Shown here: positions 47,423 to 57,500 of the stretch, piece by piece
Numbering within the stretch: position 1 is the stretch's first letter
How the letters are laid out: every line of letters begins with the position of its first letter
NCBI GenBank assembly: GCA_905250125.1
Contig: CAJNOL010000270.1
Span: 6,078-70,077, forward strand
Source: Rotaria sordida
Lineage: Eukaryota; Rotifera; Eurotatoria; Philodinida; Philodinidae
Direction: 5' to 3'
Length of the DNA stretch: 64,000 nucleotides
The notes under the pieces: model-generated
The model's input: only the letters and a program-made list of their open reading frames with translations
What the model was told of the DNA's origin: nothing
Database searches by the model: none
Made by a program: the position numbers and the translations under genes

Positions 47423-48580
47423 TCTAAGTAAATATGACAGTCTATATTGGATGCACATTCATTGAGATTATTCTCTTATAAAATATAGAATACATATTCA
47501 TTCTAAGATTGAATTGCTCTGAATTCGTCAGACGAAATTTCGAATTGACTTAAGCTAATGCCAGAATAAACATATTCAATTCTGTACTTGATGATAAGTA
47601 TCGTGCTTGAACAAATTATATTTCTATGATTTAGTAAGCCAGATTTAAGTATAGTGAAGTACAAAAATATAATGAACTGACATATTGAACAAAAAATTAA
47701 TAAAATTGAATATGATTGATGTTGTTGATTGTCACAATGTGAACAGTTTTTATGATATTTTATAGAACAGAAAACATTGTTCTTTTTATTTACAGATGAT
47801 TTAGTTTTGCGTACATATTTGCAATAGTAAGTGGTTCATTCACTGCATTATGAATAAATTGTTTCGAGATAGTTATTGACTAATATATCTTTCACATGAG
47901 CTTTGTTCAACCGAACTAGTTGTTCAAGTATAGCTGAAAGCTTTATAAGAGATTTCAATCATGAATGTTGATTAATGGCGCTGAACATTCCTTTTTTGTC
48001 ATGTGATTTTTGAAAAATAATCGATGGTAGAATCTTTTGATTCGTATGGATTTGATCAAACTTGTTGATTTTAATGTTAATATAATCACTCTTGATCGTT
48101 TCATTTGAATTTGATAAATATGCTTTTAGAGTGCAGTTACGAATTGGAAAACGAAAAGACTAAATATAATAGTTAAATAGGAAAGCACACTACCGAGTTA
48201 GAAATGAAAGAAAATACTTCTTGAAGTCGAATAGAAGATTAAACATCAAGATATGTATTGTGAGTGAGTGTTTGCATTACTGCCTAATAAAACAATACAT
48301 TGTAGCAGAAGATTAACTTATCATCTTATATTATTCATTCTTACAGTGCCCTTAACTTAATATTTCTCCGACTCTTTAAGTTTAGCTTTTACTCATTTGG
48401 TTTTAGAAAGCGAAATATCTCTATATTGTAATGAGTGCACAAAGTTCACAATTCATTTTGATATTGATCTAAACCGGTCTGAAATTCGTTGCACTTATCT
48501 TTCAGTCTGACAATGAACTAGTTCAATCTTGAATTCAACTGACTAACTTTATACAAGAAATTTATTGTAATAAATAAAAG
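47423..48580. other. Non-coding
   Basis: No convincing exon, RNA or transposon end seen. Confidence 0.4.
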
Positions 48581-48881
48581 TAATCTATCATCTGGTTCAA
48601 CGTATGAACAACGAATAAGAAAAGAAAATTTACATAAAGAATTTGAACAAATACAAAATGATATTCGGTAAAAACAAAAGAATTTTTCGACTTTTTTGTT
48701 TGAAATAATTTTTTTTTCTGATAGAAATATTTGTTCATTTTTGAATTTATATTCGGCTATGTTAGAATCATATTTTTTTGTGATATTCAACGAGATATAT
48801 TAGCAGAATTTATACTTTCAAATGTAACATTTTTAATAAAATACCATTTAAATGATTTTGATTGGAAGTGTTTTATTGATC
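48581..48881 (+). pseudogene. Unidentified two-exon gene fragment with a homopolymer frameshift
   Basis: An exon at 48581-48667 reads NLSSGSTYEQRIRKENLHKE. A 57-bp intron with GT..AG follows, then an exon from 48725 reading NICSFLNLYSAMLESYFF. The frame then shifts in a T run and continues as RDILAEFILSNVTFLIKYHL. Another coding-like patch (ALCKQWKNILKLDTCLRDAY) lies near 49010-49075. The family was not recognised; it may be an old gene copy damaged by the repeat that begins at 49126. Confidence 0.35.
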
Positions 48882-49125
48882 AAAAAAAAAAAACAAAATG
48901 AAATGAAATTAATAATTGTTGAAAACTAATAATATGCTTCGATATCTTCCATCATGAGATAATTATTTGGAAATATTTCAAACAATTTTACAAGAATCAA
49001 AACAAATGCTTTATGTAAACAATGGAAAAATATTTTAAAATTAGATACTTGTTTAAGAGATGCATATACATTTGATGATATTATATATAATAAATGCGGA
49101 AACTTCGGATTTAAATCCGAGAGTT

Positions 49126-49876
49126 ATATGTACTTCAAAAAGTGAATGAGACAGATGAGTCGTTCTAGAATATGGGGATATAAAAATTATTCTGGCAAAC
49201 CTTATCTATAAACACTTGATTTCTATTGGCTACTGCTCAACCAATAGGATTTGGGGATGAATACAGCTCAGATTTGAACTCTTCACCTTGATTTACCCTA
49301 AGAAAGTCGTCTTTCCTATAACTTGATTTCTATTGGTTACTGTTCAACCAATGGGATTTCGAGGCGAATAGAGCACAGATTCGAGTTCTCCACCCCAGAA
49401 AACCTCGAACTATCATCTCTGTGATCGAAAGATAGAGCTCTATTTATGGATCAATTAGAGCGTGACAAAAACAGAACCGAATTCCGATTAATTATCTTTG
49501 CAATAGCTGAGTTGGCTTTCTTGTTTCCTTATGTTTTATATACCACTTTGTAGCTCGTGAAATTCTCTATCGAATGGCATATAATAGTTGGGGTTTTAGT
49601 TGACTATGATAGGAAAAGTCTTTTACGAAAATGGGGATGGGTCGATCTTTCCATAGCGAAGGTGCAGGGAAAAATGAGTATTTTTGCAATAACTCAGGAA
49701 GGGCTCGGCCAATTCTTCTCATCTTCGAACTCGACAGAGACATTGTTAAGACTGAACTGTGTAGAAAATTTCATCGCGATTGGACTCTCCTTTCAAAAGT
49801 TATCGTGTTAACGGCCGGACGGACGGACATACTGACCGATTCTAGAGTGTACTCACTTTTTGAGTACACAAAAAGA
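49126..49876. mobile_element. Unclassified DNA element containing repeat R1 copy 2
   Basis: The left side (TGTACTTCAAAAAGTGAATG, then TTCTAGAAT) is inverted at the right end (TGTACTCAAAAAGTGAGTAC, then TCTAGAATC in reverse complement). The interior has a roughly 118-bp tandem duplication near 49215-49425, built on CTTGATTTCTATTGG and CAACCAAT. It also has the 380-bp R1 sequence shared with 42998-43376. No coding capacity was found. Confidence 0.55.
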
Positions 49877-50010
49877 GACAACAATTGACAAATGTAAAAG
49901 ATTTCAATGTATTTTTCAATCGATACTTGAACTTACGTAGGAAAATATCACAAAGAAAGAAATACCATAAAGAATATCGAAAAAACAGTCTGACATAAAT
50001 TTTAGATGTT

Positions 50011-50199
50011 TTACAAATCGCCGCTGTTCTGCGTCAATATGTAGACCTGTTCCAGCGTACCAAAATTTTGTTTAAGCAGTTTTGTATAGCGTGCAAAATC
50101 AGGATTACTTAAATTACGCAATGACTTGTTGGGTACTTGTTTAATTAATTCTTGCATTTGGAAAGTAATTTTATTAATATCGAATGCTAGTTGTTGTTT
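50011..50199 (-). CDS. Terminal exon of an unidentified gene
   Basis: After a CTTGTAG acceptor, 62 codons stay open to the TAA at 50011-50013: QQLAFDINKITFQMQELIKQ, then VPNKSLRNLSNPDFARYTKL and LKQNFGTLEQVY. The composition and helical pattern look like a genuine protein end, possibly a subunit of a complex, but I do not recognise it. Upstream coding sequence was not found; the preceding intron is filled by CCAGGTCGA-family repeats. Confidence 0.45.
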   Translation of the reverse strand, partial: KQQLAFDINKITFQMQELIKQVPNKSLRNLSNPDFARYTKLLKQNFGTLEQVYILTQNSGDL

Positions 50200-50264
50200 C
50201 TACAAGAAGAAAAAATGTACGAGTATTAAAATAAAATTCGCAACACAAAAAGGTAGAATTGATG

Positions 50265-50773
50265 CCCAGGTCGAACATATAGGGTCGTAAATGATCGTTT
50301 ACGAAGAAAAACGAAGATATACGAAGGTTGTGCAGGGCTTCCGTATACGACGCGTGTGTACGAAACGATACGATGAGAAACGGATTCCGTGTATGGAGAT
50401 CGTACAAAATACGGAGTGATTAAACGACCCAGGTCGACGATTACGGACTTCGTATACGAGTGTAAATGATCGTATACGCTCCCTATACGGCCGTAAACGG
50501 TCGTATTTTAGCAGTTTACATGGTCCAGTATTACGGTCGTATGTCGCCGTGACCGTATACGAACATATACGATCGTATACGGAGAAATACCGAGAAAAAT
50601 GGAGATCATATACGAACTCTGTATACGAGGACCGTAAACGACCGTTTTTTTCTCCGTATATCACCTTATTTCTTCGTAAACGACACGGAGATATACGATC
50701 GTAATACTGGACCATGTATTTTGCCGTATTTCTCCGTATACGATCGTTTACGAGCATGGCTGTTCGACCTGGG
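50265..50773. mobile_element. CCAGGTCGA-family palindromic repeat, nested copies B
   Basis: The outer left end CCCAGGTCGAACA starts at 50265. A second left end, CCCAGGTCGACG, starts at 50428. The right end TCGACCTGGG is at 50764-50773. The whole span is dense in CGTATACG and ACGATCGT motifs. The arrangement suggests one copy inserted into, or tandemly joined with, another. Similar sequence continues weakly to about 50880. Confidence 0.65.
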
Positions 50774-50923
50774 GGTAAGCAGCTCTACTCCTTGTACGGA
50801 GCTATACGACTGCCGTATACGGTCGTGTATCACCGTTCGCCATTGTACCTGGTCGTATACGACTATTGTAACCGTACAATTCATTGAATAGTACGTTTTT
50901 TAATTTATTTTAATTTATTTTAG

Positions 50924-51245
50924 GTCATCCTAATGGATCTAATCAAGGAGAAGTAAGTGTTTTTATTTAATTTAATTTTTTTCATCTATTTTAGGTCATC
51001 TTAATAGATCAAATCATGGAAAAGTAAGTATTTTAATTGATTTATTTTTTTCTTTATTTATTTTTAGGTCGTCTTGATAAATCAAATCAAGAAACAGTAG
51101 GTATTTTAATTTATTTAATTTTTGTTTTATCTATTTTAGGTCATCTTGATAGATCAAATCAAGAAACAGTAGATATTTTGATTTATTTTGATTTATTTAA
51201 TTTTTTTTTATTTATTTTAGGTCATCTAATCGAATAAAATCATTG
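50924..51245 (+). repeat. Tandem array of four 29-nt exon-like blocks plus a partial fifth
   Basis: Blocks lie at 50924-50952, 50995-51023, 51068-51096, 51140-51168 and a shortened one from 51221. Each is preceded by a T-rich tract ending TTTTAG, and the first four are followed by GTAAGT, GTAAGT, GTAGGT and GTAGAT. Blocks are similar (GTCATCTTGATAGATCAAAT and variants), while spacers of 42-52 bp are plain AT-rich sequence. In one frame they encode HPNGSNQGE, HLNRSNHGK, RLDKSNQET and HLDRSNQET after a shared partial Gly codon. They may be duplicated microexons or simply a minisatellite. Confidence 0.6.
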
Positions 51246-51359
51246 GTAGCTTGGTGACGGAAGTGCGTGCAATATACGGTAAAGTGGATAATATTTTTAT
51301 CGTATAGAGAGCAAAATATGATCGTTTACGACCGTATACGGAATCCGTGACCGTCAACC
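51240..51359. mobile_element. CCAGGTCGA-family repeat, partial copy C
   Basis: Contains ATACGGTAAAG, GATCGTTTACGACCGTATAC and ends GTCAACCTGG, a one-base variant of the family end. It stops a few bases before the duplicated exon at 51366. Confidence 0.5.
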
Positions 51360-51365
51360 TGGAAG

Positions 51366-51524
51366 GGAATCGTGCCGAAAATATTTAGTAAGCAAAATGA
51401 AATGATTATTGATCGATGCATCGATAAAGAAAAGCGAATATTCACGTGAGTAACGATATTTTACTTGAAAAACATAGTTACCAATTTCTTTTTACAGATA
51501 TTTGCCATATATGTACGATCAAGC
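51366..51524 (+). pseudogene. Truncated duplicate of the last two exons of the 51727 gene
   Basis: 51366-51445 (80 nt) copies the exon at 52214-52293 (IVPKIFSKQNEMIIDRC versus IVPKKFSKQNEMIIDQC). The 52-bp intron is also copied. The next exon starts at 51498 and matches 52346 onward only as far as DQA at 51524, where G-rich hexamers begin. Confidence 0.7.
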
Positions 51525-51644
51525 AGGGTGTGGGTGCGTGATGGCGTGGGTGTAGGTGTGCGTGTGGATGTAGGTGTGGGTGTGGATGTAGGTGTGGATG
51601 TGGCTATCGATGGAGATATACACACACACACCCACACCCACACC
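51525..51644 (+). repeat. Telomere-like array: G-rich hexamers followed by C-rich hexamers
   Basis: About 80 bases of GTGGGT, GTAGGT and GTGGAT hexamers (GGGTGTGGGTGCG, GTGTGGATGTAGGTGTGG) are followed, after a short spacer (CTATCGATGGAGATATA), by CACACACACACACCC ACACCC units. This is the G-then-C order of two telomeres joined end to end, or of a hairpin repeat. I recall TGTGGG as the bdelloid telomere unit; the array is diverged from it. Confidence 0.65.
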
Positions 51645-51726
51645 CTAGTCGATTTACTCGGGATACACTTATCAAGTTAATGCATTTTTGTTTATGTTTC
51701 TAATTCTTATTATTGCTTTTTTAAAG

Positions 51727-52415
51727 GTATTCAATAAATTATCAAGTATGCGGATTAGCGAAAAATCCAATGAATCTTTATGAAATCGTATGTACGACAA
51801 TTATTGTAAGTATATTATCTTGAAATAATCAATTTGAAGAAAGAAAAAGAAACTTCCTTACTCTAGGGCACATATGGCAGAATCAATTTGCAAAGATTTA
51901 GTTCACCTACTAAATTGATGTCATTGGAGAATTTAATCAAGAAATATGATAATTACTTAAACACGAAAACAGATTATATATTTATATTTTTACTCTATAC
52001 TTTAAAGCTCGAAGACATTGAATTATTCGATGATTATTCAAATGAGGAAAATGTTCTTTTACCACATGCTGCAAATGGCGAATACCGATTTCGTTTAAAG
52101 AAAGATTTAAAGGAAATTGATTTTTTACTTTTTCCGAGACAAGAATCATTTTACATGCGTATGGAGGTATGGTATATTATTCGAATAATAAACGAACTAA
52201 TTACTCTTTACAGGGAATCGTGCCGAAAAAATTTAGTAAGCAAAATGAAATGATTATTGATCAATGCATCGCCAATGAAAAGAAAATATTCAGGTGAGTA
52301 ACGATATTTTACTTGAAAAACATAGTTACCCATTTCTTTTTACAGTTTTTTGTCGTATATATATGATCAAGCAACTTCTGTGCGCAGCAAAATTCAGCAT
52401 ATTTTTCGTTCTTAA
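51727..52415 (+). CDS. Unidentified protein, last four exons
   Basis: Exons 51727-51805, 51867-52166, 52214-52293 and 52346-52415 join in phase with GT..AG introns of 47-61 bp. They encode about 175 residues ending at TAA 52413-52415. Recognisable text: YQVCGLAKNPMNLYEIVCTT, MSLENLIKKYDNYLN, GEYRFRLKKDLKEIDFLLF, SKQNEMIIDQCIANEKKIF. The sequence is mixed alpha/beta with no signal peptide or transmembrane helix; I do not recognise the family. The first exon begins mid-codon with no ATG, so upstream exons are expected and may have been disrupted by the repeats at 50.3-51.6 kb. A truncated duplicate of the last two exons lies at 51366-51524. Confidence 0.55.
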
Positions 52416-52639
52416 AAATAAAGTTCAAATATTTTTCAAAATAAATTAGTTCAGATAGTTTTATACAATTCTTTTTTATTAATCACTCCTCTCTATGATA
52501 GAAAGACAAAAGTTTTCCAAATCAAAACAGAAACACATTTATTTATTTCGATATACGTGTTAAATAAGAATAAAAAATTTCCCACAATAAATAATGCTTT
52601 TATATTCTTTTATTCATTAACATTGTGTCTATCTGTAGC

Positions 52640-53125
52640 ATTTGGTACAAGTGACCATATTAGAGATATAAATAACAAAAGATATGGTCGTTTGGACCAT
52701 CGTTTTAGCGATTTGTACTATCTTTATGGTCACTGACCATAGAAATGGCACGAGTGACCAAACGGTAAAAATTATCATACATCTGGTATAAATAACGGTA
52801 ACTATGTCACAGATGATAAAAATATGGTTCAAAATAACCACAAAGATACTCTAAATGATCATAAGTATGACACGATTGATCCTTAATATCACAAATATAG
52901 TTCAAATGCGCCAAAATGTGTTCGTAATGGTCACAATAATGATCCCGATGACTTCAGATATGGTCTGAATGACTACAAATACAATCATGTTGACGATGTC
53001 TGTCGGCATATGAAACGTACCTTTGATCATTAGTGCTCTTTGTATAGTCATTTGTGTCAATCTTTACTCGTTTGGAGCACATCTATGGTCTTTTAGAGCT
53101 TATCTGTGATCATCTTTAGCATAGT
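52640..53125. repeat. Degenerate short-motif repeat region (ATGGTC / TGACCA)
   Basis: For almost 500 bases the sequence repeatedly returns to TATGGTC, AATGACCA, GATCAT and their complements at roughly 15-20 bp intervals, in both orientations. No coding frame is maintained. It resembles an old minisatellite whose unit contains an inverted repeat. Confidence 0.5.
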
Positions 53126-54073
53126 TATCATGTGGTTACTGTATTGTAGAGAAACAGAGAGACAACGGTGAGTTTTCATTAGTAGAAGATTATCTCAGTT
53201 TAGAATCAAGCGAATCGAGTCTGGATGAATGTTACTTGTAAATCAAGGCAAAAACAAATTTTGAAAGAGCTTGATAGCGCAGCTTGTATAAAAAAGATAA
53301 AATTTCCATCAGTTATTTATGCTGAGATATGGGCCAAAGAAGACTGTATGGTATGATAGAGAATTTCAAACGCTTTCTAGACGTATAGTCTCGTGTTTAA
53401 AAGTTACTCTTAGAGACATAATAATTTTAAAAATCAACTAAAAAGTTAGCAAAAAAATGCAGATTTCTAGTACGTGTCAATTACGATTACATTTATTATG
53501 TTTAAATTATTGTTTCAGAGATGAATGCAATCTAATAGATAAATATATAGAGTGATAGACAATTTTGAGCTCTATTAAAATATATAAGTACTGTTTTAAA
53601 AAGAAAATTTTTTAATAATTAAACATACAAAAAACTTATTTTGACGACATTGAAACAAACAATTCTGTGAGAATCTGATGATCTGGGTGTCTTCATTGTA
53701 ATCGATTTATTTTAATAATATATAGATGCAAACTAAAACATAAATAAACAGAATGATAGAAAACTTCAAGAACTTTGGGAATATTTGATTATTTTTTCCA
53801 AAATCTCTTTCCATAGGGACAATATATCTAAAGTACGAACTGAAACTATTTTTCTTTCTCACGTATATATGAATAGATTTGTTAAAAGAAGATTTTATTT
53901 AAGAGGTCAAATACGAAATAAAAAGTATTCTATTAGAATTATCTTTCACTCAAAGTTGAATGAAAGAGAATAAAGGATCAAATATCAATTAAATTCTTAT
54001 CAATATGAATAAAAATAAGACAAAAAAAAAAGCGAACGAAATCTTCATTTGATTATTGATTTAATACATAAAA
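53126..54073. other. Non-coding upstream of the DUF2059-like gene
   Basis: AT-rich, with no recognised feature; a promoter for the downstream gene is expected near its 3' end. Confidence 0.4.
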
Positions 54074-54562
54074 ATGTCTATTCGTTTATATATTCTTGTA
54101 ATTGTTATTGGTTTCTTAGCTGAAATCGAAGGTAAACCAACATTAAACGGTAAATTAGCAAACCGTATAAATGTTTTACTTAATATAACCGAAGCTGAAA
54201 AAATCTATAACAATGTGTTAGAAACAAATATCATTAGTGATCCGATTCTTTCAAATTATAAGTCTGAAATAACATCATTTGTTAATAAATTCTTTTCATT
54301 TGAATCATTACGTCCTCATATTATTGAAATTTATCGAGATCTCTATACATTATCTGATATAAATGGAATGATTAAATTTTATTCATCACCATTAGGAAAA
54401 AAGTTACTTGAAAAAGAACCTCAAGCTGAAATTCGTCTTACTCAATTAATTCAAAACAGATTACAAGAAAATATGCCACAAATTATTTCATGGGTTCAAG
54501 AAAAGTTTTTCAAAAATTTACCTTATGATCAAGATAAAAAAGAAACTCGTTTACTTCATTGA
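54074..54562 (+). CDS. Secreted DUF2059-like protein, single exon
   Basis: 162 codons with a classic signal peptide (MSIRLYILVIVIGFLAEIEG, cleavage likely before KP). The mature part is all-helical. Its C-terminal half carries the DUF2059 pattern: a helix ending in YRDLYTLSDINGMIKFYSSP, then LGKKLLEKEPQ, i.e. t-x-x-d-(l/i)-x-x-(m/l)-i-x-f-Y-x-S-P-x-G-K-K. DUF2059 is typical of small exported bacterial proteins of unknown function. Its presence in an intronless animal gene with bdelloid-like codon use suggests an old horizontal acquisition, which bdelloids are known for. It could instead be a eukaryotic family that happens to match. ATG context is AAAAATGTC; a TAA-rich upstream stretch excludes a longer frame. 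Confidence 0.72.
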   Translation: MSIRLYILVIVIGFLAEIEGKPTLNGKLANRINVLLNITEAEKIYNNVLETNIISDPILSNYKSEITSFVNKFFSFESLRPHIIEIYRDLYTLSDINGMIKFYSSPLGKKLLEKEPQAEIRLTQLIQNRLQENMPQIISWVQEKFFKNLPYDQDKKETRLLH

Positions 54563-57500
54563 AATAAAATCTTATCAACGGATTTTATTATTTCAAAATT
54601 TATAAATTAACATTATCTCAATTTATTTATCTTTTAATATGTTTCTTTTTTTTTCACTTTTATTAATTATTTTTTTTTTTATTCGATCCAATTATTTTCG
54701 AATATTTTTTATGAAAATCATAAAGGCCGATTTGTGTTTTTTGTTAATTTATAAGATTGATATAATCATACTTTTAAAAATATACTTTAATTCATCTAAT
54801 AAGATTTTTTTAAAAATACAAAAGTTCTCATTTTATTCTTTCATTAAAATAATCCAACAACGTAACTGTTCAATCTAATAATGTAAATATATCATTGAAA
54901 AGGTTTATTTTTTATTTATAAATTATTCTATCGATTTTTCGTTTTTTTCCTAGTTGAAAAATGACAACCGTCTAAAATTATTTGCTTTTTAAATCAAACA
55001 AACATTAAAAATATAATTTTAGTAAAAATTTTTAAATTGAAAATAAAATATTCAATAGAATAAATAAATAGCGAAGTGTTTATTTTGGATATATTTAATA
55101 ATAATATATCTGTGTATATCGAATCTGAAAGTTCAATTGATATATTAAAATAGGCACAGACAAAAACATATCTGACATTACACAGAGAAAATAATTAAAT
55201 ATATAAAAGAAAACTCTTTTTCATAATTGAATTCAAAATGAGAATTTTACATGACTAACTCTTTATTAGAGATCGTTATCGATCAATTATCTAATAAGCT
55301 AATTATTGAAATCGATTGAAGAGTTAATATAAACTATTGAAAAGACGTTGAAAATCAACTCGAAAGAAAAAAAAAACTCGATTCAATCCGAGATTGCTTT
55401 TTATAGAATTCTTTGATAATTGCCCACGTACAAGAAAACGACGCCTTAAACTATATAGAATAGGAAAAAATAACTTAATGACGTCGTCGTTTTACGTAAG
55501 CTCATACAACCGAATGACGTATTACGACGAAATATGTTGAAAATTAAGGAAATAATATCTCCTTCTATAGTCATTTAAGATACCGTTTCCGACAGTCGGA
55601 ACTCTTATCCTTCATCATTAATTTACTTTAAATCAATACTTTCTTATTCTTCTTATAAAACTTCTTTTTCAAACTCTGAAATAGATAATACGAATTCATT
55701 ATTGAATTATTTATTTAGAAAAGTTTGTTCAAACAAATAAATAAAGATTGACAATAATATAATGAAATTTTTTTTCTTTGAAAATAAAATATTAACTTTT
55801 TCAATTGTTTATTAAATCTATGACAAAATAACATTTTATTTTCATTGAAAATAAAATTTATTTTAAATAAATTAATTCTTAAATAATAACATTGATAAAT
55901 TTTCATATCTAGAATTGATGAAGAGAACATTAAAAACAAACAATAAATTTTTCAAAAAACATTCGAAATTTAATTCTATTCTAGAAAAAAACTTCATATC
56001 AATTTCAATTATTTTTCTTTCTCTCCAATAGGAAACTCTTTTTTCAAAATTGTTTCTTTATTTTTCAGTCTAATTCATATTGATCTATCAAAAAGAACTT
56101 TTACAATTTATGAAAACATTTCATTGAAAACAAATCAATTGAAATATTCACTCGTCAACTATTTAGACGATTTTACTGGTCTACAACAAAATAAAATTAA
56201 TTTTACGAAACGAATATATTTATTATTCTGATAAAGGATTAAAAAAATCTATTCTCAATCTACTTAGAGAAAGAACAGCACATCATCTTTCTTTAATATG
56301 AGATGTTTATGTCGACGAGAGTCCTATATCATCAATTTCGTTGATTTATTTAAGAGTTTGGATATGATACCGAAATCGATATTTATATATAGAATATTTA
56401 ACTTGATATATTCGAATGACAAAATAGATTTTGTAAACATTTTATATAAAATAATTCAATTCGTTTTCATATTTCAACAGATTAAAAAAATTCAATTCTC
56501 GGAACTATATGGATTAATGGGATACAAAAATTCTTCTAAAAAAAATCTCAATTTGAACAAATTATTATCGATGAATAAAATGACGAATTCATTTTTTGTT
56601 GTCTTAAAAAAAACCGAAATGTTGAAGTTAATAATGAGATCGAATATCTATTTAATTTATTTACTTTCTATGAATTAAATCAATTTTAAATATAATTAAT
56701 TAATTAAAAATTGTTCATATCTCTATTTAATAGAAAATTATTAATCTTCATTTAATTATTTCGATTTATTTTCAAAAAGATTTACGTTTTTATCTGAATA
56801 ATATGTAGAATTAAACAAACTGAACAAGGATTTTTTCTTTTTTGATTCTCTTAAGTTCATAGAAAATGAAATGAATTATTTGATAAAAATATACTTGAAA
56901 ATGAAGTAAGTTAATGCATCGATTAAGTTTGAATAAAAAACAAGAAAAAGACTTTATATGCAAATTTGATGATCAAAGATATTCTTTTTATGTTCTTATT
57001 TCCAGTTGATTTCAACATAGATTTATTTGAATAGCATTATACAACTAAATTAACAATAAAATCATCATCTTTTTTTTTTTTAATCGATCAATATTAAGAA
57101 TATGATCGGACACTTGAATTTATTTTGCTTTATAAAATAATAAATGTTGAACAAACTTGTTCAGATCTTGTCACAATCAACAAATATTCAATACGGAACA
57201 AACAAACAATTTTGTTATCAAACAATAACACTTTTTTTTTTCTCAAAAACAAAAATAAAAACTAATCTTGTTAAAAAGAAAAAGAAAAAAAAAAGATATT
57301 GTACATATGGTTGTTATTCAAGGTAGCATATGTTTTATGTAACAAAAGAAAAACGAGTTTTTAATGAAGAAGACGAAAGACAAATAGAGATAATTTCTCT
57401 CATTTATCATTATTAACAGTTCTACCCGCCTGTTTTTTATTCAATTAGAGATTTTTATTTATTCTTATCAATCGATTTATCGTTACGTTTAAATCGATTT

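Noticed and set aside
50299-50884. 152- and 72-codon minus-strand ORFs
   Set aside because: They lie within the CGTATACG-rich repeat family, whose lack of TA-A/TA-G stops in one frame keeps it open.
51461-51680. Val/Gly- and Pro/Thr-rich ORFs over the hexamer array
   Set aside because: A six-base period is a multiple of three and stays open in several frames; no protein is implied.
56298-56678. 126-codon plus-strand ORF
   Set aside because: Phe/Ile/Lys/Asn-rich composition expected by chance in very AT-rich DNA; no motif, no splice partners.
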